In this document: positions 32,886 through 40,906 of the stretch, in pieces
Position numbering within the stretch: position 1 is the first letter of the stretch
How the letters are laid out: each line of letters begins with the position of its first letter
From: an uncultured Clostridia bacterium
GTDB taxonomy: Bacteria; Bacillota; Clostridia; Christensenellales; Borkfalkiaceae
Assembly (NCBI GenBank): GCA_947572415.1
Contig: CANPBT010000010.1
Location: 1-48,507 of the forward strand
DNA length: 48,507 bases
Direction: 5' to 3'
Made by a program: the position numbers and the translations under genes
Notes under the pieces: generated by a model
What the model saw: only the letters and a program-made list of their open reading frames with translations
Told to the model about the DNA's origin: nothing
Database searches by the model: none

Positions 32886-33142
32886 AAGTTAATATTAAAG
32901 GCTATGACAAAGGACAACGCCGTTTGGTCAGGGTTTTTCAGAGAGCTTTCGGTTGGTGCAAGAAAGTAAACTCGCCTTACAGGATATCACCTTTCAGCCC
33001 GTATTGCGAAAGGGTTAAAAACCTTATTAGCTTTGCGCGGATTCGTAACCCGTTACAAGTTACGGCAAATGTCGGTTTGTTTTGGTGGTTTATAAGCACT
33101 TATTTCAGTGGTGTCCGAAACGCGGACGCCGCTTTATTATTT
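32886..33142 (+). ncRNA. Ile-specific T-box leader of ileS
   Basis: A leader of about 255 nt between the promoter and ileS. Stem I landmarks are visible: CAGAGAG (32939-32945), GGTTGGTGCAAG (32951-32962), and the specifier region GGATATCACCTTT, where ATC (32986-32988) is an isoleucine codon. The intrinsic terminator is GTGGTGTCCG-AAACG-CGGACGCCGC followed by a T-rich run (33108-33142). The TGGT in its left arm could pair with the ACCA end of uncharged tRNA-Ile. The sequence after TGGT is GTCC and not the usual ACC, so the antiterminator is slightly unusual. Uncharged tRNA would allow ileS transcription. Confidence 0.88.
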
Positions 33143-33156
33143 ACAAGGAGTTTTGT

Positions 33157-36100
33157 ATGTACAAAAAGGTAGACACTTCACTTAATTTCGTCGAGCGCGA
33201 AAAGGAAGTAATCAAATTCTGGAAAGACAACAAAGTATTCGAAGAAAGCATGCAAAGCCGCGAGGGCGGGGAAGAGTTTTCTTTCTACGACGGCCCCCCC
33301 ACGGCGAACGGAAAGCCGCATATAGGCCATATTTTAACCCGCGTTATGAAAGACATTATCCCCCGTTACCGCACAATGAAGGGCGCGCACGTTTTACGTA
33401 AGGCGGGCTGGGATACTCACGGTTTGCCCGTTGAGCTCGAGGTCGAAAAAACTCTGGGGCTGGACGGTAAACAGCAAATCGAGGGCTACGGAATAGAGCC
33501 CTTCATAAAACAGTGCAAGCAGTCCGTATGGAAATATAAGAGCGAGTGGGAAAAAATGTCCGACCGCGTCGGTTACTGGGTGGATATGGACGACCCTTAC
33601 GTCACTTACGACGACAAGTATATTGAGTCGGAGTGGTGGGCTTTAAAGCAGATGCACGAAAAAGGGCTTTTGTACAAGGGGCATAAAATAGTGCCCTACT
33701 GCCCGAGGTGCGGCACCGCGCTTTCCTCGCACGAGGTAGCGCAGGGTTATAAGCTTGTAAAGGAAAACTCCGCAGTGGCGCGCTTTAAGGTGAAGGGAAG
33801 CAAAAACCGCTATATCCTCGCCTGGACGACAACGCCGTGGACTCTTCCCTCGAACGTAGCCCTTTGTATGAACCCCGACGAGCCTTACGTGGAAGTCGCG
33901 ACAGACGGAGTGAATTATATACTTGCCGAAGCGCTTGCTTCCAAATTCTTCGAGCAGTACGAAGTGGTTGCCAAAAAACTCGGCAAAGAATGGGAGGGGC
34001 TTGAATACGAACCCTTATTTGAGGAAACTTCCGCCGAAATCGTTCGCGTTTCGCCCGCAAAGGAAGTATTGAAAGCGCACTTCGTAGTGTGCGATACGTA
34101 CGTCACCATGGGCGACGGCACGGGCGTCGTTCACATAGCGCCCGCATTCGGCGAGGACGACTATAAGGTCGGCAAACGCTACTCTCTGCCCGTGGTTCAG
34201 CTTGTGGACGAGCGGGGTTGCTTCGATAATCGTTTTAAAAAGCTTGACGGGCTTTTCGCCAAAAAGGCCGATAAGCATATTCTCGATATGCTCGAAGAAA
34301 AGGGGCTGTTATTTAAGGTTATTCCTTTCGAGCACGATTATCCGCATTGCTGGCGTTGCGACACTCCGCTTCTGTACTACGCAAAATCGAGCTGGTTTAT
34401 AGAAGTCACAAAAGTTAAGGATAAAATTATCGCCGCAAACCGTTCGGTCAACTGGATGCCCGAAACCATAAAAGACGGCAGAATGGGTAACTTCCTCGAA
34501 AACGTAATCGACTGGGGGCTTTCCCGCGACAGATACTGGGGTACGCCGCTGCCCGTATGGGTATGCCCCGACTGCGGCGAAATAGAAGTTATCGGTTCAA
34601 AAGCCGAGCTTAAAGAAAAGTGCGGTATACCCGCAGAACAGGATATCGAGCTTCATCGCCCTTACCTCGACGGGCTTACGTGCAAATGCGGCAGATGCGG
34701 CGGCAGTATGAAGCGTACGCCCGAGGTTATCGACTGCTGGTTCGATTCCGGCTCTATGCCCTTTGCGCAGTATCACTACCCGTTCGAAAACAAGGAGGTT
34801 TTCGATAAAACTTTCCCCGCCGATTTCATATCGGAGGCGGTCGACCAGACGCGCGGCTGGTTCTATACCCTGCTCGTCGTAAACACCGTACTGTTCGGTA
34901 AAGCGCCCTTTAAAAACTGTATAGTTTTAGGGCACGTGAACGATAAAAACGGCATAAAGATGTCAAAGCATAAGGGTAACGTCGTAGACCCGTGGAGCGT
35001 CCTCGATAAGCAGGGCGCGGACGCGGTCAGGTGGTATTTCTATACTTCGTCTGCGCCGTGGCTGCCGTCGCGTTTTGCTGAGGAAACGGTATCCGAAGCG
35101 CAGCGCAAGTATATAGGCACGCTCTGGAATACGTACGCGTTCTTCGTGCTTTACGCCGAAATCGATAAGTACAATCCCGCGGAATACGATTTGAAAAAGT
35201 GTAAGCTTTCCGTAATGGATAAATGGATTTTGTCAAAGCTGAACAGTCTCGTAAAGCTTGTGGACGAACATCTCGCCCGTTACGAAATAACCGAAAGCTC
35301 GCGCGCGTTGCAGGATTTTGCGGACGTATTGTCAAACTGGTACGTGCGCCGCGGCAGAGAAAGATACTGGGGTTCGGAGATGACCGAGGATAAAGCGGCG
35401 GCGTACACAACGCTGTATACCGTGCTTACAACTCTTGCAAAGCTCACCGCGCCGTATACGCCGTTTATTGCTGAAATGATGTACCTAAACCTCGTGCCCG
35501 GATTTTTCAAAGACGCGGAAAAGAGCGTTCACCTTTGCAAATTCCCCGCGGTTGAGGAAAAGTATATAGATAAAAAGCTCGAAGAAGGTATGGAAGAGGT
35601 GCTCGATATCGTGGTTCTGGGCCGCGCGGCAAGGAATGCGGGCAACCTCAAAAACCGTCAGCCGCTTGCGAAAATGGTAGTCGTGTCGGATAGAAAAATA
35701 GAGCTTTCCGAAGAAGAACGCGCAATCGTTCTGGACGAGCTGAACATCAAATCTTTCGGTTTTGCGGACGACGCGGATAAATATATCGGCTATAAATTGA
35801 AGCCGCAGCTTAAAACGCTCGGCCCCAAATACGGCAAAAAGCTTGGCGCGATTTCCGCTTTCCTTGCAAGTTGCAACGCAAAAGAAGTTGTAAACGCGGT
35901 TAAAAACGGCGGTTCGTATGAAATCAAGGATATCGACGTTACGTTAAAGCAGGAAGATTTGCAGATATTTACCGAAAGCGCAAACGGCTTTGTCGCCGCG
36001 GAGGACAGGGGTATCACCGTCGCTTTGGATACGCTTCTTACGGAGGAACTCGTTTTCGAGGGGATAGAGCGCGAAATAGTTTCCAAAATCCAGAATATGC

Positions 36101-36300
36101 GAAAGGACGCGGGCTTTGAGGTAACCGACAGGATAGAGGTGTACTACAGGGCGGAAGGCAAGGCGGAAAAGGTGTTTACAGCGGCGAAATTCGCAAAGGA
36201 CGTGCTTGCGGAAAAGGTTTGTTGCGGCGACGCCGAAGGCTATACCAAAGAACAGAACATCAACGGCGAAAAAGTTGTTTTGACGCTTGTTAAAAAATAA
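33157..36300 (+). CDS. ileS: isoleucyl-tRNA synthetase, long (type 2) form
   Basis: A 1047-residue class Ia synthetase. The HIGH motif is in GKPHIGHILTR (about 53-63) and the KMSKS loop reads KMSKHKGN (about 605-612). A CP1 editing domain (TTTPWTLPSNVAL) and the Trp-rich GLSRDRYWGTPLP segment are typical. Zinc-type cysteines are visible near 470-525 (CPDCG, CGRCGG). The length and the C-terminal region fit the long, eukaryote-like type 2 IleRS, a group often less sensitive to mupirocin. The ATG at 33157 has AAGGAG 7 nt upstream; the longer frame from 33082 lies in the T-box and is rejected. Confidence 0.95.
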   Translation: MYKKVDTSLNFVEREKEVIKFWKDNKVFEESMQSREGGEEFSFYDGPPTANGKPHIGHILTRVMKDIIPRYRTMKGAHVLRKAGWDTHGLPVELEVEKTLGLDGKQQIEGYGIEPFIKQCKQSVWKYKSEWEKMSDRVGYWVDMDDPYVTYDDKYIESEWWALKQMHEKGLLYKGHKIVPYCPRCGTALSSHEVAQGYKLVKENSAVARFKVKGSKNRYILAWTTTPWTLPSNVALCMNPDEPYVEVATDGVNYILAEALASKFFEQYEVVAKKLGKEWEGLEYEPLFEETSAEIVRVSPAKEVLKAHFVVCDTYVTMGDGTGVVHIAPAFGEDDYKVGKRYSLPVVQLVDERGCFDNRFKKLDGLFAKKADKHILDMLEEKGLLFKVIPFEHDYPHCWRCDTPLLYYAKSSWFIEVTKVKDKIIAANRSVNWMPETIKDGRMGNFLENVIDWGLSRDRYWGTPLPVWVCPDCGEIEVIGSKAELKEKCGIPAEQDIELHRPYLDGLTCKCGRCGGSMKRTPEVIDCWFDSGSMPFAQYHYPFENKEVFDKTFPADFISEAVDQTRGWFYTLLVVNTVLFGKAPFKNCIVLGHVNDKNGIKMSKHKGNVVDPWSVLDKQGADAVRWYFYTSSAPWLPSRFAEETVSEAQRKYIGTLWNTYAFFVLYAEIDKYNPAEYDLKKCKLSVMDKWILSKLNSLVKLVDEHLARYEITESSRALQDFADVLSNWYVRRGRERYWGSEMTEDKAAAYTTLYTVLTTLAKLTAPYTPFIAEMMYLNLVPGFFKDAEKSVHLCKFPAVEEKYIDKKLEEGMEEVLDIVVLGRAARNAGNLKNRQPLAKMVVVSDRKIELSEEERAIVLDELNIKSFGFADDADKYIGYKLKPQLKTLGPKYGKKLGAISAFLASCNAKEVVNAVKNGGSYEIKDIDVTLKQEDLQIFTESANGFVAAEDRGITVALDTLLTEELVFEGIEREIVSKIQNMRKDAGFEVTDRIEVYYRAEGKAEKVFTAAKFAKDVLAEKVCCGDAEGYTKEQNINGEKVVLTLVKK

Positions 36301-36320
36301 TTGTCAAGTCATTAAACGAA

Positions 36321-36354
36321 AAAAACGCTCATAGGTTATACTATGAGCGTTTTT
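36321..36354 (+). terminator. ileS terminator overlapping the feoA start codon
   Basis: AAAAACGCTCATAG, loop GTTATA, CTATGAGCGTTTTT: a perfect 14-bp stem with T tail. The ATG of feoA (36343-36345) is in the right arm and the T run encodes its Val-Phe. Termination and feoA initiation exclude each other on the same RNA. Confidence 0.85.
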
Positions 36355-36564
36355 GAGTTAAAGGCGGGTGAATCTGCCGAAATAGTCAAAATCAATTCTT
36401 CGGGCGGCGCGGCGGCGCGGCTCAACTCTTTGGGTATAACTGCGGGCAAGCGCGTAACGGTGCTTGCCTTTTCGCTTTTCAAATCCGGAGTGCTTATAGG
36501 CTGCGGCGCGGTGCGCGTTGGTATAAGGAAGTCGCTTGCTGCGGGTATCGAGGTGGAAAGATGA
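36343..36564 (+). CDS. feoA: ferrous iron transport protein A
   Basis: A 73-residue SH3-like FeoA protein that assists FeoB at the membrane. FELKAGESAEIVKI, the ARLNSLGITAGKRVTVL core and the closing GCGAVRVGIRKSLAAGIEV fit the family and length. The first codons lie inside the right arm and T run of a perfect terminator hairpin, and no ribosome site stronger than AGG is seen, so expression should depend on how that hairpin behaves. It overlaps feoB by ATGA. Confidence 0.9.
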   Translation: MSVFELKAGESAEIVKINSSGGAAARLNSLGITAGKRVTVLAFSLFKSGVLIGCGAVRVGIRKSLAAGIEVER

Positions 36565-38243
36565 ACTTAAACGCCGTAAAATCCGCCGTGGAGGCAAAAA
36601 GCTTCAAACGTATAGTTTTAGCGGGAAACCCAAACGCGGGCAAAACAACGCTGTTTAACGCGCTTACGGGCAGTAATCTCAGAACGGGCAACTTCCACGG
36701 CGTAACCACCGCGCCCTCGCGGAAGACGGTAGACGGTATAACTTTTGTCGATTCGCCCGGGCTATACGCAATGAACGCGTATTCCATGGAAGAGGTTTCC
36801 GCCGCGGAGGAAATAAAAACCGCCGATATAATTATAAACGTAGTGGACGGGCTCACGCTCGAAAACAGCTTAAACCTTACGAAAAAGCTGATATCTACGG
36901 GTAAGCCCGTGGTTTTATACGTAACCAAACTGAACCAGCTGAAGCGCAGGGGAGGCAGACTCGACGGGGAAAAGCTTTCCCGTATTCTTGGTGCGCCCGT
37001 GTTTTACGGTTCGGCAAAAAAATTCAGAAAGCAACTGCTTTCGGGCGTGAACTTTAATATCGGTAAATCCGCCCTGCCGTTAAACGATGCGTATTCGGCG
37101 GGCAGGGAGGGGCTGACCCGCGCGGATAAGCTGTTTTACAACCGCTTTTTCGCGCTCGCTTTCTTTATTGCCGCGATTGCCGCGATGTTTTTCACGGCGT
37201 TTCACCCGTTGATGCCGGGCGCGATTTTAAAGGATTTGACGGAAAGCCTCGTCGTGGATAAATTCGGCGGCTTTCTCGCGTCGAAAATGCGTAGCGATGC
37301 GGTGATTTCACTCGTTACCGAAGGAATTTTAAGCGGCGCTGGCGGGGTGTTTTCGTTCATACCTCAGCTTGCGATACTTTATCTCTTTTTGACCCTGCTC
37401 GACGAGAGCGGCGTCACCTCCGCGCTTGCGTTCGCAACTGACGGACTTTTCGAAAAGGTGAACCTTTCCGGTCGTGCGGCATTTTCGCTTGTGTCGGGCT
37501 TCGGCTGTACCGCGGCGGCGATACTCACCACGCGGGGATACTCCACCCCGGGCGCGCAAAAGCGTACGATAGCAGTGCTTCCGTACATTCCGTGCGGCGC
37601 CAAGCTTCCCGTGTTTCTCACGTTCTTATCCCCGCTTTTCGAAAATCCTTTTCCCGTGATAACCTGTTTTTATTTCGCGGGGCTTGCGCTGTCGCTCGGC
37701 TTTTCTTTCGCAATGCGCGGCGGTAAGGAGGGGATGCTGTCGGAGGTTACGCCCGTAATACTTCCGGCGTTTGCAACCGTCGGTAAAAAGTTGTATTTTT
37801 ATCTGAAAGGGTTTATAATAAAGGTGGCGGTCACGGTTACGCTTTTTTGCGTGGTCAGCTGGTTTTTGTCGCATTTTTCTTTCGGGCTTGAATACGTCGG
37901 CGTCGAAAACAGTATGCTCGCGGCAATCAGCGGAGTTATCCTGCCCGTATTTTACCCTATGGGCGTTTCCGACTGGCGCATAGCATACGCCGTGCTTTGC
38001 GGGTTTATCGCAAAGGAAAACGTGGCGGCGACGGTCGCCATGCTTATGCCCGCGGGTACGGGGCTCGATCTGGCTGCGTCTATGGGCATATGCGCGTTTA
38101 TGCTCACCTGCCCCGCGTGCGTATCCGCTTTCACGGCTTCGTGTAAGGAAGCGGGTGTAAAATTCACGCTCAAATGCTTTGTCGTGCAGACGGTTATCGC
38201 CTTTATAATCGCGTTTACCGTCAGGCTTCTGTTCTGTTTATGA
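36561..38243 (+). CDS. feoB: ferrous iron transporter B, short form with altered G4 motif
   Basis: A 560-residue FeoB: a cytosolic GTPase domain (1-165) followed by the membrane gate regions (about 190-555). G1 GNPNAGKTT (22-30) and G3 DSPGLY (64-69) are intact. The G4 motif, usually NxxD, reads TKLN (122-125), so guanine specificity is doubtful. Gate motifs SFIPQLAILYLF, FGCTAAAILTTR and YIPCGAKLPV are recognisable. It is shorter than most FeoB proteins (about 600-770). The substrate is presumably Fe2+, though Mn2+ is possible. It ends in ATGA with the pseudouridine synthase gene. Confidence 0.87.
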   Translation: MNLNAVKSAVEAKSFKRIVLAGNPNAGKTTLFNALTGSNLRTGNFHGVTTAPSRKTVDGITFVDSPGLYAMNAYSMEEVSAAEEIKTADIIINVVDGLTLENSLNLTKKLISTGKPVVLYVTKLNQLKRRGGRLDGEKLSRILGAPVFYGSAKKFRKQLLSGVNFNIGKSALPLNDAYSAGREGLTRADKLFYNRFFALAFFIAAIAAMFFTAFHPLMPGAILKDLTESLVVDKFGGFLASKMRSDAVISLVTEGILSGAGGVFSFIPQLAILYLFLTLLDESGVTSALAFATDGLFEKVNLSGRAAFSLVSGFGCTAAAILTTRGYSTPGAQKRTIAVLPYIPCGAKLPVFLTFLSPLFENPFPVITCFYFAGLALSLGFSFAMRGGKEGMLSEVTPVILPAFATVGKKLYFYLKGFIIKVAVTVTLFCVVSWFLSHFSFGLEYVGVENSMLAAISGVILPVFYPMGVSDWRIAYAVLCGFIAKENVAATVAMLMPAGTGLDLAASMGICAFMLTCPACVSAFTASCKEAGVKFTLKCFVVQTVIAFIIAFTVRLLFCL

Positions 38244-39064
38244 AAGTTTTTTACGTTAAAGAAAAGTGTAATTTAAAGCAATTCACCGATTCTGTATATC
38301 CGCAGGGCGCATTCTGCCTTGCGGCGCTTCTGCGCGGAAAGGATATAAAGGTCAACGGAGCGCGTGTCGGCAAAAACTTAACGCTGAACGCGGGCGACGA
38401 GGTCGTATATTACACCTCGCCCAAACAGGAGCAAATTCCATCGCACACCGCTGTTTACGAGGACGAAAACGTGCTGATAGCGGACAAGTTTCAGGGCGTC
38501 ACGACGGAGGGGCTTTGTGCGGAGCTTCGCGCCTCGGGCGAATTTTATCCCGTGCACAGGCTCGACAGAAATACCGGCGGGCTGTTGGTTTTCGCAAAAA
38601 ATAAAACTGCCGAAGAGCAGCTTTTAAATGCGTTCAAAGAGCGAAAAGTGAGTAAAATATATCTTGCCGTATGTAAAAATTGCTTTAAAAACAAAAGCGC
38701 AACGCTTACGGCTTATCTCGTGAAAAACGAAGCCGAAAGTCGGGTTAAGATTTATCCGTCGCCGAAAAGCGGCGGTGCGAAGATAATCACCGAATACGAG
38801 ATTTTAAACGAGCGGGGTGATACCGCGCTTATGAAAATCAGGCTGCACACGGGCAAAACGCATCAGATACGCGCGCATATGGCGTTTATCGGCTGCCCCG
38901 TTGTCGGCGACGGCAAGTACGGCGACGACGCGCTGAATAAAAAATATTCCGCGGGGCGGCAGCGGCTTATCGCCAAATATTTAACTTTTAACCTTGACGG
39001 CGGGCTGAGTTATCTTAACGGAAAAGAATTTAAAAGCAACCTCGACCCCGATTGCCCGCGATAA
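38240..39064 (+). CDS. RluA-family pseudouridine synthase
   Basis: A 274-residue enzyme converting a uridine of rRNA or tRNA to pseudouridine. An S4-like N-terminal domain (LRGKDIKVNGARVGKNLTLNAGDEV) is followed by the catalytic domain with HRLDRNTGGLLVFAK (about 114-128; Asp of RLDRxTGG is catalytic) and HTGKTHQIRAHMAFIGCPVVGD. The ATG at 38240 overlaps the feoB stop by ATGA; a longer in-frame start at 38174 lies inside feoB and is rejected. The target site cannot be told from sequence. Confidence 0.9.
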   Translation: MKVFYVKEKCNLKQFTDSVYPQGAFCLAALLRGKDIKVNGARVGKNLTLNAGDEVVYYTSPKQEQIPSHTAVYEDENVLIADKFQGVTTEGLCAELRASGEFYPVHRLDRNTGGLLVFAKNKTAEEQLLNAFKERKVSKIYLAVCKNCFKNKSATLTAYLVKNEAESRVKIYPSPKSGGAKIITEYEILNERGDTALMKIRLHTGKTHQIRAHMAFIGCPVVGDGKYGDDALNKKYSAGRQRLIAKYLTFNLDGGLSYLNGKEFKSNLDPDCPR

Positions 39065-39125
39065 AAATTAATTCGTTTCACGCACGGATAAAACGTTTAT
39101 AAATAATACGTAAGGAGTAAAATTT

Positions 39126-39434
39126 ATGCAACAGTTAAAACTTGTAACGACGGACAGCGTCCTCAAATTTTCGCTTTCTGGCGAAATAGATTCGGCTTCG
39201 AGCGAGGATTTTTATGCCGAAGTTATCGCGGCTTATGCGCGCGATAAAAAGGATATCGTGTTCGATTGCACCCGTCTTACGTTTATAGACAGTACTATGC
39301 TTGGCACTTTCGTTAAGATTTTCAAGGAGCTCAAAAAGGACGGGTTCAAAAGTTCTTTAAAAAACGTCCAGCCCAGGATACGCAAGCTTTTTGAAATCTG
39401 CTCGCTGGATACGATTATGGAGATAGGACGATGA
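39126..39434 (+). CDS. anti-sigma factor antagonist (STAS domain, RsbV/SpoIIAA type)
   Basis: A 102-residue STAS protein. LSGEIDSASSEDFYAEV (about 17-33) and LTFIDSTMLGTFVKIFKEL (about 51-69) match the family, the Ser of DST being the expected phosphorylation site. In its dephosphorylated form such a protein frees a sigma factor by binding its anti-sigma kinase. AAGGAG precedes the ATG. It overlaps the next gene by ATGA and is first of a four-gene partner-switching operon. Confidence 0.9.
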   Translation: MQQLKLVTTDSVLKFSLSGEIDSASSEDFYAEVIAAYARDKKDIVFDCTRLTFIDSTMLGTFVKIFKELKKDGFKSSLKNVQPRIRKLFEICSLDTIMEIGR

Positions 39435-39778
39435 AAAGTTTTTCTGTTGAATTCAATCTGCGCGACAGCGAATATATGACGGCGCTGCGCCTCGTTGCGG
39501 GGGCGATCTGCTCGGTCGCCGACGTGGACGTGGACTCTGCGGAGGATTTCAAGGTCTGCGTGACGGAAAGCGCGCTCATTCTCAAAAACGGCGGCTTCGA
39601 ACGCGTAAAGGCGGTTTTTGACGTGCAAGGCGGCGTCGGCGCCACAATCGCAGGTGTAGGCGGCAACCCCGAGGAGGGTGATTCGGAGCTTTCTCTCGCG
39701 CTCATAGGCGCGCTCGTAGGAAGGTGCGATATAGGTAAAAACGGCGGAATAATCGACAAGGTAACGCTTAAATTATGA
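39431..39778 (+). CDS. degenerate RsbW-like HATPase protein
   Basis: A 115-residue protein with the overall pattern of RsbW/SpoIIAB. The N-box helix reads CVTESALILKNG (43-54), where the magnesium-binding Asn of ExxxN is Ile50. No DxGxG box is visible. The closing LALIGALVGRCDIGKNGGIIDKVTLKL matches the last helix and strand of the kinase fold (GlxLIkxLvDev). ATP binding is therefore unlikely although the fold seems kept. It may act as a scaffold or binding partner of the STAS protein or the sigma factor. It overlaps both neighbours by 4 nt. Confidence 0.65.
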   Translation: MKSFSVEFNLRDSEYMTALRLVAGAICSVADVDVDSAEDFKVCVTESALILKNGGFERVKAVFDVQGGVGATIAGVGGNPEEGDSELSLALIGALVGRCDIGKNGGIIDKVTLKL

Positions 39779-40500
39779 TTGACGCAAAAGAAGCCGATAA
39801 ATTATTCCGCGAATACCGCGAAACGCACGACGTTTCCGTGCGCAACCGGCTTATAGAAAACTACATGTACGTCGCCGAAATCCTCGCAAAGAAGTTTGCG
39901 GGAAGAGGAGTTGAGTACGACGATTTGTTGCAGGTGGCTTCCGAGGGGCTTATTTCCGGCGTGGAAAAGTTCGACCCCGATATCGGAGTACAGTTCACCA
40001 CGTACATAACGCCCACCGTAACGGGGGTTATTAAAAACTATTTCCGCGATTATTCGCGTTCCGTCCGTCCGCCGCGTAAGCTCTACGCTATTGCGAGCAA
40101 GGTCAGAAAGGAAACGAACGACTACTATAAAGAGCACGGCGTAAAACCCACGGTAAAGCAGCTTGCGGAAAAGCTCGACGTATCGGAAGAGCAAATTTTG
40201 GAGGCGCTCGAATACCGCGCGCCCGTAAGCCTCGACGCGAAAGTCGGCAACGACGACGGCGACGGGCATCTCTACGACGTCATACCCGACCGCAACGACA
40301 GCTTTGAAAAGTTCGAGGATTTCGAGTCGCTGCGCACGGAAATCGCCAAGCTCGACCCAACCGAGCAAAAGGTTGTGTCTTTGAGGTTTTTGCACGGCAA
40401 GTCGCAGTCGGAGGTAGGCAAAATATTGGGCGTAAGCCAGATGTTCGTGTCGCGCGCCGAGAGAAAGATAGTTGAAAAGTTGAGGGAATCTTTGCTTTGA
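39775..40500 (+). CDS. sigma-70 factor of the SigB/SigF/SigG group
   Basis: A 241-residue group 3 sigma factor. Region 2 has YDDLLQVASEGLISGVEKFDPDIGVQFTTY (about 49-78), with the -10 recognising part following. Region 3 (VKPTVKQLAEKLDVSEEQILEAL) and region 4 (LDPTEQKVVSLRFLHGKSQSEVGKILGVSQMFVSRAERKIVEKL) are complete. It resembles SigB more than the sporulation factors in the short region between 2 and 3, but the group cannot be separated with certainty by eye. It is flanked by two HATPase genes that should control it. Confidence 0.9.
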   Translation: MIDAKEADKLFREYRETHDVSVRNRLIENYMYVAEILAKKFAGRGVEYDDLLQVASEGLISGVEKFDPDIGVQFTTYITPTVTGVIKNYFRDYSRSVRPPRKLYAIASKVRKETNDYYKEHGVKPTVKQLAEKLDVSEEQILEALEYRAPVSLDAKVGNDDGDGHLYDVIPDRNDSFEKFEDFESLRTEIAKLDPTEQKVVSLRFLHGKSQSEVGKILGVSQMFVSRAERKIVEKLRESLL

Positions 40501-40865
40501 CGGTTAATTTTAAGGTAAACGATTTAAAAAATATGAGCGACGAGTTAAAGGCGTTTGCGGAGTTTCTGCGCGCCTCGGGCGCGTGTGACGACGATATATT
40601 CGCAAGCCGCCTCGTCTCGTGCGAGCTCATCACAAACGTAATCCGCCACGGCGGCGACACGGCGGAGTTTCGCGGTACGCTTACGCGCGACGCGATTGAA
40701 ATACGCGTTTTTGCCGACAGCCTGAAGGGGCTTGATTTGCCTTGCCGTATACCCGACGTTTTCGCGGAAAGCGGCAGAGGGCTTTATATAGTCAAATGCT
40801 TCTGCGGCGAAATTCAGCGCGGTGAAAGCGGCGAGCTGAAAGTGGAAATATTGAGGAAGAAATAA
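40497..40865 (+). CDS. anti-sigma factor kinase (RsbW-like HATPase)
   Basis: A 122-residue HATPase_c_2 protein. The N-box is intact: SRLVSCELITNVIRHGG (38-54, Glu43 and Asn47). The second glycine box is SGRGLYIVKCF (about 92-102). The first box (ADSLKGLDLP) is weak. It is the likely active serine kinase and anti-sigma factor of the operon. The start is TTG in TTGA overlap with the sigma gene's stop. It is at the end of the operon, the opposite order from rsbV-rsbW-sigB. Confidence 0.82.
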   Translation: MTVNFKVNDLKNMSDELKAFAEFLRASGACDDDIFASRLVSCELITNVIRHGGDTAEFRGTLTRDAIEIRVFADSLKGLDLPCRIPDVFAESGRGLYIVKCFCGEIQRGESGELKVEILRKK

Positions 40866-40875
40866 GAGCGTATAT

Positions 40876-40904
40876 AAAAGCCCCGACCGTCGGTCGGGGC
40901 TTTT
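40876..40904. terminator. bidirectional terminator after the sigma operon
   Basis: AAAAGCCCCGACC, loop GTC, GGTCGGGGCTTTT: a perfect 13-bp stem with A and T tails. It ends the sigma operon and, on the other strand, the large membrane protein gene. Confidence 0.92.
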
Positions 40905-40906
40905 CG

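Noticed and set aside
32924..33172. Small open frame in the ileS leader as a leader peptide
   Set aside because: It overlaps T-box landmarks and the terminator, has no ribosome site, and T-box regulation explains the region.
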